The notes beneath the pieces are model-generated. The model saw only the letters and a program-made list of their open reading frames with translations. It was not told the DNA's origin and ran no database searches. Positions 12,008 to 22,190 of a stretch of 64,000 bases of DNA are shown here, piece after piece. A program made the position numbers and the translations under genes. Position 1 is the stretch's first letter; each line of letters starts with the position of its first letter. This DNA is from Lepidodermella squamata (taxonomy: Eukaryota; Gastrotricha): NCBI GenBank assembly GCA_047495785.1, contig JBLDXI010000003.1, forward strand, positions 1,116,001 through 1,180,000, in the 5' to 3' direction.

Positions 12008-12493
12008 ATGCGTGCTATCCTCGCAATCGCAGCTGTTGTTCTCCTCGGACTCGGTAGGTTGCTCAATCAGTTCGAGAAAACTATGTAATCCAATGAATAT
12101 CACATCGTTTCAGCCTACACCGAAGCTAAGGTCTGGAATGTCGAGTCGAAGGAGATGCATCGCAACTACCACAAGAGCGTCACTGCTTCGGTGAGCCGAT
12201 CCTTCGAGAATAAGAAGGCTTTCAGCAAGGGACGTGCCTTCCCGATGAAGAAGCGCCACGGCAAGAAATTCGGCCGCAAGATGAACAAGCGCCGTGGCTC
12301 CTACTCGAAATCGGTCTCTGTTTCTGTATCGGTCTCCGGTAACAAGCGCAACCACGGTCGCAAGTTCGGCTACGGCAAGAACAAGAAGGCTGGTTTCAAG
12401 TTCGGCAACAAGTTCGGCTACAACTTTGGAAAGGGCAAGGGCAACAAGAAGGGTTCGTACTCGTACAGCAAGTCGGTCAGTGGCTCATACTAA
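12008..12493 (+). CDS. Small secreted basic Lys/Gly/Ser-rich protein, copy 1
   Basis: Two exons, 12008-12053 and 12114-12493, with a 60-bp GT-AG intron; joined they give 141 aa. The N-terminus MRAILAIAAVVLLGLAYTEA is a clear signal peptide (cleavage probably after TEA). The mature part is strongly basic and low in complexity: KRHGKKFGRK, an alternating SVSVSVSVS stretch, then repeated KFG/YGK/FGKGKG blocks and a YSYSKSVSGSY tail. There are no cysteines. A TATA box is at 11908 and a polyadenylation hexamer AATAAA near 12542. I do not recognise a family; a secreted structural, adhesive or antimicrobial role is possible but unsupported. The protein is identical to that of 17285-17770. Confidence 0.82.
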
Positions 12494-12749
12494 AAACTTT
12501 AATTTGATACCGCAGTATTAAAAATATTTCTATGATTGACGAATAAAAATTCTATTCTGAGGATTTTGGGTTTTTTGTTGCGATTAATTTGAAATCCTTG
12601 TTTGAAGGCGCATTGCAATACACCATTCCAAGGTGACAACTTACTGAAATAGGGATTACTGATTTGTTTTTAGTTTCATTCCCCTTCCCAGGGGGTGAGC
12701 CGAATCCCGGAGGTACTGCAATACCGGGCCGACTCTTTGCCAGTTTACG

Positions 12750-13046
12750 ATGAATGACTATAGCGATGAAGAAGCGCCGGATAGAATTGTTTACAATCCA
12801 GGCGGTGGCTTTCATACAAAAAACTCGCTCTGGGCTGCCGATGGATCACCTCGAATGACCTACCGAGAATGGGAGGCTAGAATGAGGCAGCGACGAATGC
12901 AACAGCAGAAAATACTAAACTTCACCCACTTGACCGAAGTCATCGCAGCTGCAACTAGGACGAGTCCAAATTTGGCCCGAGTCAGGACGAGCTCATCGCC
13001 GAAAAACAGAGCTAGACACTCTACAGCTTCTATTAAAAACTTGTAG
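12750..13046 (+). pseudogene. Truncated duplicate of the one-TM protein gene
   Basis: This 98-codon frame matches the last third of the gene at 18464-19315 (DRIVYNPGGGF, NSLWAADGSPRMTYREWEAR, and the Ser/Arg-rich tail). The acidic N-terminus and the membrane segment are missing because about 1 kb corresponding to 18011-19007 is absent between GACTC (12735) and TTTGCC. The apparent start ATGAATGAC arises from a 2-base difference. The duplicate also carries the final ~20 codons of the opposite-strand gene (to about 13104). Probably non-functional. Confidence 0.75.
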
Positions 13047-13359
13047 AAACTTTATTCAGCTTATTTCGAACTGTAGCATTAAATTGAGGCAAAGTTTTGT
13101 TCAGTTTTTTCCTACTTGAAATATAAGGTAGTAGTAAAAACAGAGAATCCAAATTTCCGTACTCGTAAGAAATAAAATTCGACGTAGTTTAACAGTTCAC
13201 AGTTTAAATTTCAAGTCGTACGATGCCATAGGACAAATAATAATAAATAGATTAGTTGTAATCAAAATATATCTTAGTGTATATCATTTGCAATAAGCTT
13301 TTTACAATGTATTCACGAATTCTCAAACAATGTCGACAATGACATCTTGAATTACGTCA

Positions 13360-14543
13360 AGTGGTGCTTTGACAGATGGGCGTGAGGGTGTAACAGGAGG
13401 TGCCAACTCTTATAGCTCGGGCAATCGCTTTCCCTGTTCTTGCAGCTAATCGGTCTTTCAGCATTGGAACACCTGCTTCGAGATGAATCTGCTTCGTGCC
13501 GTACCATCGCGGTTTACCGAGGCAAATCTTCGGGGCCGTGTTTTGAATGGTTTGAAGGGTTATCATGTTGTCGTCGTTCATTGAGAGAAAGGCTTCGCAG
13601 CCAGACTCACGGCAGATCGGACGTAGGCTTTGAACACAGTTAGAGCTGGTTTCGGAGGCATTCGAACTGATGGACCACACAGACGACGCAAGCTTGAAAT
13701 TCGTGAGGTGACTTTGTCCTGTATCTTTAAGACATGAGAGTTAAAATTGAGTTTTTTATCAAAGATAACGCCGAGATGGGTAACTTACCTAGCACAGAAC
13801 CAATTCTTACCATGAATTTTTGCTCTTTGAGATTACTGGCGAGGTAACGTTTGAGATTATTCGGAATAGGTAGATTAGAGTAAGTAGTAGTAAAATCAAG
13901 TGCGGAACCTTGTCGAAAGAAGCCTTTGTACGTCTAAAAAACAGGCGGTTGCGTCCTTCCCTTGCTGCATGGCTGCTTTTCCAGCTTGAGCTAGCCTGAA
14001 TAAATGGTCTGAGCAGCCCCTTAAAAAACGGAAGCCGCACTGCCAATTGGCAAACCAGGAATTTTTTTCTAGAGTTGTCATTAGAATTCGGTTCAAGATT
14101 TTGTCGAATAGTTTGCCTATAGTTGGCAGGAGAGAAATGGGCCTGTGGCCTTTCGGTGATTGATGGTCTTTGCCTGGCTTAGGAAATAAAATAACAACAG
14201 CTATTTTCCAAGCTGACGGTACAAAACCGAATATCAAAATGCTTGTGTATAAAAAGAGCAAAAGTTGAATCATCTTGTCGGAGGCTTGTTTAAGCAAAGT
14301 ATTATGAACATTGTCGTGGCCTGGGGCTTTCATTTTAAGGTCTCGAATGTGGCTTCATACCATATCTGTATTTAAAACACTTTTAGCTTCTTTCTTCATG
14401 ATCTTCATGATTCCAGGTTCGAAGCAAGGTAAGCTGGCGGCGGCTTTTGCGTCTGCGTGGTATAGCCGGTCTTCTGCGGTTAGTTGTAAGTTATTGCACT
14501 CAGAAAACGTATTTTCGAGGAATTCCCTCAACTTTCCATGCAT
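13360..14543 (-). pseudogene. Decayed non-LTR retrotransposon reverse transcriptase (Jockey/CR1-like)
   Basis: Read on the minus strand. An N-terminal linker (14543-14355), one in-frame stop, then the RT core in the same frame: KAPGHDNVHNTLLK, PSAWKIAVVILFPKPGK, HRPISLLPTIGKLFDKI and FLDVQ. A frameshift near 13925 leads to KASFDKVPHLILL in the next frame. The terminal part around 13560-13360 (LQTIQNTAPKICLGKPRWYG, IHLEAGVPMLKDRL) is in a third frame. No endonuclease domain or YxDD box is intact. This is a 5'-truncated LINE relic. Confidence 0.82.
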
Positions 14544-14549
14544 CAGAGG

Positions 14550-14936
14550 TTATTGAGCGCCCGTCACAAGCAGGTCTTTCATGACGTGAGGAGTTGTAGA
14601 CGCATTTTTTTCATGGCCGAATTCATAGCTCTCCAAAACATTTGCGGTGCCGTTCCGACGCAAAGCCGTCTCCTTTCTTCTATTAGTCACATTCGTATTG
14701 ACACCAGGCTTCAGCAAGATCCTCGCTATATCAACGTAATTGCCCCTGGCCGCCAGAATCAAAGCAGTACTTTCGTTGACATCTCGAGCAGTGACATTAG
14801 CTCCCATATCAATCAGAAGACGAACACCGTCTGTGAAACCACGCTCAGCTGCGCCAAGCAACGCCGTAGATCCTAGCGCATTCCTCGCATTCACATTCGC
14901 ACCCCATTGCAACACCAACGCCAATCTCACCAACAT
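14550..14936 (-). pseudogene. Ankyrin-repeat gene fragment
   Basis: The minus-strand frame contains about two and a half ankyrin repeats: WGANVNARNALGSTALLGAA, GANVTARDVNESTALILAARG and a partial third with NVTNRRKETAL. It abuts the LINE relic directly and has no clear beginning or end of its own, so it is likely a fragment left by insertion or transduction. A functional exon of a larger gene cannot be excluded. Confidence 0.6.
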
Positions 14937-15680
14937 TGAGTTACTTCCGCCCCTATTATTGCCACAATGTTGACCTTTTTGACACAGTTTTTTTGAAAAA
15001 TGTGCAGGCTTAGAGACGTGGTTTGGTGAAGATTTCTCGTCCTAAGGCAACGTCTCAGGCATGTTGGAAGTCGTAAAATCATTTTAGCAAGAGCTGACGA
15101 CAAGGCGGGCGATAATTTGACGTAATTTGGCATCGTTGACAAATTTGACACGAGTTGCCGATGCTAGGGCGTTCAAACACCCTGGGTTATTTAATTTTGC
15201 AATGTCAACCCATCCGATTTTACCCTTCCGTTACTCCCACCGAGCTTCATTCATAAATTTAGCCTAATCCATGAAACAACTGAAGGATATTTTGTGTCTA
15301 CTGCCAAAATCCCTATTTTGGACACCATTTGACATGCGAACAGCTCCTACGATTCCAAGACCGAATGGGCGCCTGCCCCTATTTCCAGCATGTTTGGAAT
15401 GTAATCCATGATTTGCAATTAAGGATGAATATGATTCGAAAAATTGAGTTGGGACTATTTTTATTCATCAATATTTTGATAAGCACTTGACCGAAATTGT
15501 TGTTGTCTGAACCACGTTAAGGCTGACAAAGTTGATTAGAAGGTTAAGCTTGAAAATGTTTTTCACATCCCAGAATACGAATAGGTTGAAGTCAATATAG
15601 GTAGAGGTGTATTATGAGTTAGGGATCGAGTGGTCATATTGATTCATCGTGATAATCATCCTATAAGCGCCAAAAAAGCG
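14937..15680. other. Spacer, nothing recognised
   Basis: A 74-codon minus frame at 14927-15151 runs into the ankyrin fragment but shows no repeat of its own. The remainder is AT-rich, with a TTTATT (AATAAA on the minus strand) near 15463 that could serve the next gene. Confidence 0.35.
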
Positions 15681-16838
15681 TCAAATTTCTTTGCCGTCAA
15701 TAAACCAATATTCTTGACTAAGAGCGAATTTCTCCATTTCAGCAGCATGTTCGGGGTCTTTGTGGAGGCTCTTCGCCAACACGGTGAGTCCACTGCCACG
15801 GAACAACAGTGGGGATAACAGTGACGATTTCTCAACCACAGAATCGAAAAAGCTCTTTGGCGCTCCAGAAATAACAGGGTCAGAATAGAAAAACAACACC
15901 TCAGCTTTGCCGTAAAGGTCATTGACTACTGTAGAGATGAGAGAATCAAAAAGAGCAGCCATATCCGTAACATCAGCTTCAGACAACGATTTAGTCTCGA
16001 ATATGACGGGTAAAACACTTCGGGTTCTCATAGGTTGGCCGTATGGTACTGGCTTTTCGAAAATTCTCGGAAGAACATAGTTTAAAGCTGTGAACAATAT
16101 TTCAGTGGCTTTGTAGATCATCGGTATTGAGACAACTGTCAAAGTCAAGGGGGCGTTGGCTATCACAACATGAAGCGATAATCCATTCTTTGAGACGCCA
16201 TAAATCGTACTATCAAATGAATAATCGTCACTTGGAAACAAAAAGCTGGGGCCAAAACGTGATTTGATGAAATGACTCGCTTCAGGCGGCTCCATTCGAG
16301 TGATTTTGTTACCTTCACGCTCCAGATCCTCGTCACTTTGTACCAATGCCTTGAGGTGGCCGATATTTAAAGCAGGAGATTTCATTGTAGCAATGTGCTT
16401 GAAGCCAAATTTGTTGATCCAAAGCCGTTGAGCAGGCACGTTGTCACCTGTTGTGACCAAATAGGCAAATGTAACCCCTTGGTCTTGCAGTATCGACTCG
16501 ACTTTGTGTTGCAATTGCGTGGCTACTTTTGCGCGACGGTACTCAGGTAGAACACGCATGGTGTGTATGTAGGCCACTTTCTCCAGCTGGTTTTGTCGCC
16601 AGAAAGACACCTCCTTCACACTAGTACTCAGTGCACCAACAACTGTGCCATTTTTCTCGGTGTCTTCTACCAGTAGTACTGTTGTGTTAGGGAATTTTTC
16701 GTGACGTGGAGGGTGAGTAGGGTAGCAGAATTGCACGCCTGTCCCTTGGGCGCAGTCGCGCTCAAGACGGGCAAGTGCTTCCAAATCATTGGCATTTTGC
16801 TCTCTCAGAGGCCGGATGAGAAATCTTCTTGAGGACAT
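15681..16838 (-). CDS. HLS1-like GNAT acetyltransferase, paralogue 1
   Basis: Single uninterrupted frame of 385 aa. Residues about 6-165 form a GNAT fold that should bind acetyl-CoA and transfer the acetyl group to an unknown acceptor. Signs: LERDCAQG at 25-32, the beta4-alpha3 segment IHTMRVLPEYRRAKVA (loop RRAKVA at 101-106), then DNVPAQRLW and INKFGFKH in the alpha4-beta7 region. Residues about 175-385 form a second conserved half containing FLFPSDDYSFDSTIY, a hydrophobic stretch before PRIFEKPVPYG, and the terminal WFIDGKEI. This two-part order resembles plant HOOKLESS1 proteins; I infer the fold from motifs, not from a search. The loop residue that is normally Gly is Lys here, unique among the thirteen. 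The gene sits 5 kb from the rest of the array, separated by two unrelated genes. Confidence 0.8.
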   Translation of the reverse strand: MSSRRFLIRPLREQNANDLEALARLERDCAQGTGVQFCYPTHPPRHEKFPNTTVLLVEDTEKNGTVVGALSTSVKEVSFWRQNQLEKVAYIHTMRVLPEYRRAKVATQLQHKVESILQDQGVTFAYLVTTGDNVPAQRLWINKFGFKHIATMKSPALNIGHLKALVQSDEDLEREGNKITRMEPPEASHFIKSRFGPSFLFPSDDYSFDSTIYGVSKNGLSLHVVIANAPLTLTVVSIPMIYKATEILFTALNYVLPRIFEKPVPYGQPMRTRSVLPVIFETKSLSEADVTDMAALFDSLISTVVNDLYGKAEVLFFYSDPVISGAPKSFFDSVVEKSSLLSPLLFRGSGLTVLAKSLHKDPEHAAEMEKFALSQEYWFIDGKEI

Positions 16839-17184
16839 GTCATGCGGTTTTTCAATTTGATAATCTGTAGAGTCGAGGGTGGAAAGCTCACTGCTGAATT
16901 CTCTCTTCTTTTTATGTACTATTTTGATAAGCGAACATAAGCAGCTTGCTTTTGCTCAACTCATTAAAATAGCTCAGAATTTAGAGCCCGCTGAATCAAC
17001 ACGGTAGATTTACGCGGTAGATGCTGCTTCGTAAGCATAGAAACGTAGGTCTGATATTGGTTGAAAAGAAGATGTGCAGTTATTGGACAGTTCAATTGAC
17101 AATTGACAATTAAACAGTAGCTAAGAGCTAAGGATTAATGATTAATGATGGTGGCAGTTACGCCTTAAAAATTCCGATCTTGGG

Positions 17185-17191
17185 TATAAAA
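17185..17191 (+). promoter_or_regulatory. TATA box of secreted-protein gene, copy 2
   Basis: TATAAAA in the same context (GGGTATAAAAGAGCAAGCGA) as the copy at 11908, 94 bases before the ATG at 17285. Confidence 0.6.
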
Positions 17192-17284
17192 GAGCAAGCG
17201 ACTCCAGTGGAATTTCATCCGCAATCAGTTCTAATATTTAAATAAGCTCTTTTCTCTTTTCCAATCGAATCCTCTACCATCAAA

Positions 17285-17770
17285 ATGCGTGCTATCCTCG
17301 CAATCGCAGCTGTTGTTCTCCTCGGACTCGGTAGGTTGCTCAATCAGTTCGAGAAAACTATGTAATCCAATGAATATCACATCGTTTCAGCCTACACCGA
17401 AGCTAAGGTCTGGAATGTCGAGTCGAAGGAGATGCATCGCAACTACCACAAGAGCGTCACTGCTTCGGTGAGCCGATCCTTCGAGAATAAGAAGGCTTTC
17501 AGCAAGGGACGTGCCTTCCCGATGAAGAAGCGCCACGGCAAGAAATTCGGCCGCAAGATGAACAAGCGCCGTGGCTCCTACTCGAAATCGGTCTCTGTTT
17601 CTGTATCGGTCTCCGGTAACAAGCGCAACCACGGTCGCAAGTTCGGCTACGGCAAGAACAAGAAGGCTGGTTTCAAGTTCGGCAACAAGTTCGGCTACAA
17701 CTTTGGAAAGGGCAAGGGCAACAAGAAGGGTTCGTACTCGTACAGCAAGTCGGTCAGTGGCTCATACTAA
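17285..17770 (+). CDS. Small secreted basic Lys/Gly/Ser-rich protein, copy 2
   Basis: Exons 17285-17330 and 17391-17770 with the same 60-bp intron as copy 1; the 141-aa product is identical in sequence. Promoter, untranslated regions and polyadenylation signal (AATAAA near 17819) are also the same, so both copies should be expressed alike unless the flanking difference matters. Identity in the intron shows recent duplication or gene conversion rather than selection on the protein alone. Confidence 0.82.
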
Positions 17771-18463
17771 AAACTTTAATTTGATACCGCAGTATTAAAA
17801 ATATTTCTATGATTGACGAATAAAAATTCTATTCTGAGGATTTTGGGTTTTTTGTTGCGATTAATTTGAAATCCTTGTTTGAAGGCGCATTGCAATACAC
17901 CATTCCAAGGTGACAACTTACTGATATAGTGATTACTGATTGTTTTTAGTTTCATTCCCTTTTCAGGGGGTGAGCCGAATCCCGGAAGTACTGCAATACC
18001 GGGCCGACTCGTGGACAGGGTCCAGCAAGCTGGCGTCACCTTCCCGGTTAGCCAAAAATCGGGCTAAATATCGTAGGCCCCACATGGAGGCCGTTGTAGA
18101 TATTAAACTACAAAGAAGAGATACTACACTTTGATCAAAAAGGCGATAACCGGAAAAAGAAAAAATATTTTTGCCGGGTTCTGGGATGTAACGACAGCGT
18201 AATGGAAGCAGCACCTATTGCTTATGCAAAAATGACAAAGAAATAAGGATAGAAAAATCAGAAACGCACCAGTGGGATTCGAACCTCTAGCGCTACAGAA
18301 ATCATCACAAAAAACTATCATGCTACAAATCTGCACGTAAAAATTATTTATTGCTGATTAATAATTCGGCGTAAAGAATGCGGATTGCCTTGGGAAATAT
18401 CGTTGATGGGAGATTGGAACCGTTCTTGGTTTTCGGTTCTTTGTCTTTGACGCATCGTTGAGA

Positions 18464-19315
18464 ATGGCAAAAATCGGTCCACGTATCACTAACATTGTCA
18501 CGACGCCTTATGACGATTATGACGATGATGACGACGACGAGGACGAAGAAATCTATCCTCCAATTAACATTACTTCTGCTGCTGCTACAACAACAACAAC
18601 AACAGCAATTGCTACAGCATCATCAGTCAGCAGGAAGCTAACAACCACTCTCTTAGCTAAGGTAACAACCACAGCAATGGCAGGCGGCATTGCCAGGGGA
18701 ATCGCTTTAACCGGGTTGGACTCGTCTAGCAACGCGAATTCGCCTATTAGCCAATCGTTTGTTCGACTGAACATGCAACACGATCACGGCTGGACAAGTT
18801 ACGTACTCGCCATGGGCATGTTTTTCTTCCTGGTATTTTCGGCAGCGTTTTACGTCATCTGGAAGATTATCGACCTATTCGTTCTTGCCAGGCCAGAGCA
18901 CGATTACAACGATGTGTTCGATTGTCAACAATTGTTGTTCCCCTACGCCGACGTTCGTCGTTGCCGCAGGCGTAGGCTGAACCAAAAATGGAGCTTTTTC
19001 CGATATCTTTGCCAGTTTACGAATGACTGTAGCGATGACGAAGCGCCAGATAGAATGGTTTACAATCCAGGCGGTGGCTTTCAAACAAAAAACTCGCTCT
19101 GGGCTGCCGATGGATCACCTAGAATGACCTACCGAGAATGGGAGGCTAGAGTGAGGCAGCAACGAATGCAACAGCAGAAAATACTAAACTACACTCATTT
19201 GACCGAAGTCATCGCAGCTGCAACTAGGACTAGTCCAAATTTGGCCCGAGTCAGGACGAGCTCATCGCCGAAAAACAGAGCTAGACACTCTACAGCTTCC
19301 ATTAAAAACTTGTAG
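18464..19315 (+). CDS. Single-pass membrane protein with acidic N-terminus, unknown family
   Basis: 283 aa from the ATG at 18464 (MAKIGPRITNIV). Near the N-terminus is a run of Asp and Glu (DDYDDDDDDEDEE), followed by an Ala/Thr-rich low-complexity region. One strong membrane segment lies around residues 112-142 (YVLAMGMFFFLVFSAAFYVI). After it come a basic cluster RRCRRRRL, then NPGGGF, WAADGSPRMTYREWEAR and an Arg/Ser-rich tail. The large basic cluster after the membrane segment suggests that the C-terminal part is cytoplasmic. No known domain recognised. The 3' end overlaps the last 14 coding bases of the gene on the other strand. A truncated duplicate exists at 12750-13046. Confidence 0.7.
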   Translation: MAKIGPRITNIVTTPYDDYDDDDDDEDEEIYPPINITSAAATTTTTTAIATASSVSRKLTTTLLAKVTTTAMAGGIARGIALTGLDSSSNANSPISQSFVRLNMQHDHGWTSYVLAMGMFFFLVFSAAFYVIWKIIDLFVLARPEHDYNDVFDCQQLLFPYADVRRCRRRRLNQKWSFFRYLCQFTNDCSDDEAPDRMVYNPGGGFQTKNSLWAADGSPRMTYREWEARVRQQRMQQQKILNYTHLTEVIAAATRTSPNLARVRTSSSPKNRARHSTASIKNL

Positions 19316-20600
19316 AAACTTTATTCAGCTTATTTCGTACTGTAGCATTAAATTGAGGCAAAGTTTTGTTCTGTTTAAGAATTGCACCAAACTCTGGCCG
19401 AAGAATGACAGTAAGATTTGCTAGAACTTGAGCCGCTGCGAATAAAGCTATCCTTCCAGTTTCATCTCCAGCCGCCCACATTTGTCGCATCAGTTTTGTT
19501 TGAAAATTTTCGTAATCCTCGACGTGCAGCATATCTCGAAAGGTTGCTGCGGTTGCCACCCCTTTTCTAGGATGAGTAATTGTCGATAAAGCAATTAAGA
19601 CGTTTGCCGTGATTCGCAAATCTACCATTGGAGAAGAAATCGGCTCCAGAATTTTGCGGGTGAAAACAAAAGCCAGATTTTCAATTGCAGCTGAATTTCT
19701 GAAACTAGTCCTTTCCACAGGACAATTAGTGATACTGGACAAGGCGAAAGCTATCGTTCGAACAACATTGTTCCGAGCATTGGAAAAAGCTGCAGGCTTC
19801 CCCTTCACGACAGCTTCTGTGAATGACGATAGTATGGGTACAAATTCACGCCGGCCTATCATTCCGATGAAGTCGCCTGCCGGCAAAACAGACATGTCAA
19901 AAGCTGTTGCCTGGCGAATTGTAGCGAAATTACAAGCTGCTTGGATTACGGGTAGGGCTATAACACAGTTGGTAGATTCATGCTGTAGGATATTTGCGGT
20001 CAAGTTGAAGAAAGGCATGTCGCTTCGGGTTCGAATTAATAAGTTGTCGTACAGAGATTCGTCGTATTCTGGACGTTTGATAGACAACGTTCTCATGAGA
20101 GGAACTGCCATTTCTATTGCAGTTTTACGAAGATTACTGCGTCTTGGAGACCTCTGCAACAGCATGCAAAGTTTTTGCAAGTAATGCCGATAGAACATGT
20201 CGCATGGTAGCAAGTATCTTGCTATCAAATCGTAGCGATCAGCTTCAACCATCGAATTCAAAGCGGTGAAAATGAGAGCTTTGTCAACTTCTGTTGGTAT
20301 AGATTTTTCGACAGATTTCCAATTAATGCTCTCTCCAATCGAGAAAATGCTCGTTGCAGCTTTTACAGGGAAGTGATCGAGGAAAAGCATATCGTCTAGT
20401 TGACTTTTCCACACCCTCGCATCAATGCTACCGTCCAACAGAGACTGGGGATTGAAGCGGTCGAAACTAGCCTGCCAAGCTCTTGTGGTTTGCTCCGTCG
20501 GTATTTTTCTGACATAGTCTGACATGGCCCAAATTCGAGCAAGCAATGTTTGAACAAAGTTGGCGATTAACTGGATTGCTAGTATGGAACCATGTTGCAT
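19302..20600 (-). CDS. 432-aa alpha-rich orphan protein
   Basis: One long uninterrupted frame starting at the ATG at 20600. The sequence looks almost wholly helical, with repeated hydrophobic helices and short loops, as in ARM/HEAT-type proteins, but I cannot assign a family. The first 25 residues (ILAIQLIANFVQTLLARIW) are hydrophobic; a second possible start is the Met of MSDYVRKIP. There are no catalytic motifs. The last codons overlap, antisense, the end of the membrane-protein gene at 19315. The final ~20 codons are duplicated at about 13047-13104. Confidence 0.68.
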   Translation of the reverse strand: MQHGSILAIQLIANFVQTLLARIWAMSDYVRKIPTEQTTRAWQASFDRFNPQSLLDGSIDARVWKSQLDDMLFLDHFPVKAATSIFSIGESINWKSVEKSIPTEVDKALIFTALNSMVEADRYDLIARYLLPCDMFYRHYLQKLCMLLQRSPRRSNLRKTAIEMAVPLMRTLSIKRPEYDESLYDNLLIRTRSDMPFFNLTANILQHESTNCVIALPVIQAACNFATIRQATAFDMSVLPAGDFIGMIGRREFVPILSSFTEAVVKGKPAAFSNARNNVVRTIAFALSSITNCPVERTSFRNSAAIENLAFVFTRKILEPISSPMVDLRITANVLIALSTITHPRKGVATAATFRDMLHVEDYENFQTKLMRQMWAAGDETGRIALFAAAQVLANLTVILRPEFGAILKQNKTLPQFNATVRNKLNKVSTSF

Positions 20601-21163
20601 GCAAATGAAATGGATCCAGTTTGTAAGCTTTAATCTTCCCTAATATACGTCGCATTTACACTAGACTACCCATAATTATCCAAGTTAATTATTTTCACCG
20701 TTGCGCAATCATTTTTCAAGAAAGACTGAATGCGTGGTTTTATCCAATTTCAATTCAAATTTAAAAGATTTACCAAAGAAGCGAGTCTGCTCGAGAAGAA
20801 ATACCTCATAATTAGCGCGATTGAGGTCTATGCGTACCTAGAACCTTGCTTGAAATTTGCCGTGAAAATTATTCGAATTTTTGAAAAAATTTCCCGAGGA
20901 AAATTATTGACAAAAAAATTCGAAAATTGAAATTTAAAATCATAATTTGACAATTTTAGATTGCGCATCAAAATTGATGAAATTGAGGTGTGATGGTGTC
21001 ATATTTTAGGCAAAAATATTAGACCAAACTTTAATAAAATTGGGCTGCTTGTACTACAAAAATGACCTCGAAAAATCAATCAATCATGAGAAATACCTCA
21101 AACAAATCGATATTTTTTATTTCTGAATTTTCCAGGTATTTTATAGAGCTACAATACATAATA
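20601..21163. other. AT-rich spacer
   Basis: No frame with coding character; repeated AAATTCGAAAA-type sequence only. Confidence 0.4.
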
Positions 21164-21806
21164 CAGGGTGGTTTGAAACTGTCGCAGTGACGCGATTCGT
21201 TGCATAATTCATTTAAGGAGGATTTTCGCAAAATTTAAGAATTTTTATAATTGCGAAATCGATCTCTTATATTTGGGTGTTGGGTGTGCCAAGTGCATAG
21301 AGACCCTAAATTTGAGACTCAAGCACTAGATTTCCCTTAAATATGGTTTTTCGAATTTCTATTCTTCACTAGAATCTCAAATTTTTTGTATCATGCTTAA
21401 CCGATAGACCTTCACGTTACATGTATTTCGCGCTATGAGCGGTCAGTTTACGAATTATACTTCAACATATAGAGCCGATATCGATTCCAAGTATCGATTT
21501 GATTTAAAAAATCAGTGATTTTCCCGATATCAGCCTTCTTTCACGTATCACGTATCATGTAGCTGAAATAAATATCCTACAGGATCAGGGAGGGAATCAG
21601 TATCGATCAAAAACCGAAAACGCCGAAATCGCAAAAAAATCTGAAAAATTTAGTGCCAGGAATATTTAGTGCTGGAACCTCAGTTTTAGTGGTGGAAATA
21701 TTTGGACCCTTTACCAGAGAATGTTATGGATCACGTGCCAGCCAACGATGTGATCAGGAAATTGCTATTACCTGATACCGCTAAATTTGAGTTTTAAACC
21801 GCCTTG
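21164..21806. mobile_element. Possible terminal-inverted-repeat element
   Basis: CAGGGTGGTTTGAAACT at 21164 faces an imperfect inverted copy (about 14 of 17 bases) ending at 21806. CAGGGTG is a common transposon terminus. No target duplication is evident and nothing is encoded, so the call is tentative. Confidence 0.35.
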
Positions 21807-22190
21807 CAGTGACTACGTTACATTAAAAATTCACACAAAATTAAAAGCAGCGCTCGTTTGAGTTTTAGTAAAAATGATGACGCAACAGCCTAAGTAATTA
21901 ACATCGATAATTACGAAGTAGCTCGTGTAAATGCGACGATATATAGTGAATACGTGCCATTTGCATCGAGTGGTGTCAGTGCATGTGAAACCATGCCATA
22001 ACATTCGTATCACGTATAAACGTATGATGTTTGGGCTATTAGTTTGTTTTGCCGGCGATCTCTTTGACTCTTCTGAGAAGCCCTGTGATACAGCATAAAA
22101 ACAAGATTTCTCAAGACTCAAGACGCATTTTTATTTTCATCGATTCGCCACAAAACTAAATAGAAAGGATAGAATTTTTTTTGCTACAAA

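Larger units (their letters stand above)
11871..12735 (+). repeat. Segmental duplication, copy 1 (partner 17148-18010)
   Basis: Starting at ATGGTGGCAGTTACGCC the sequence repeats at 17148 with an offset of 5277 bp. By eye it is essentially identical through promoter, both exons, intron and 3' flank, with only a few changes after 12640. The similarity stops at GACTC in both copies, then resumes in copy 1 with sequence corresponding to 19008 onward. Confidence 0.9.
17148..18010 (+). repeat. Segmental duplication, copy 2 (partner 11871-12735)
   Basis: Carries the second copy of the small secreted-protein gene with its promoter. After GACTC at 18010 this copy continues into about 1 kb not present in copy 1, then the two align again from about 19008 to 19370 (copy 1: 12736-13104). 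Confidence 0.9.

Noticed and set aside
12110-12355. 81-codon minus-strand frame duplicated at 17387-17632
   Set aside because: Antisense to the secreted-protein exon; its duplication merely follows the duplicated gene.
18261-18330. Second tRNA-like box GGTTCGAATCCC on the minus strand
   Set aside because: No acceptor, D or anticodon stem fits around it; only the B-box-like sequence is present.
19609-20184. 191-codon frame on the plus strand
   Set aside because: Lies fully antisense to the 432-aa gene, whose composition and length are far more gene-like.
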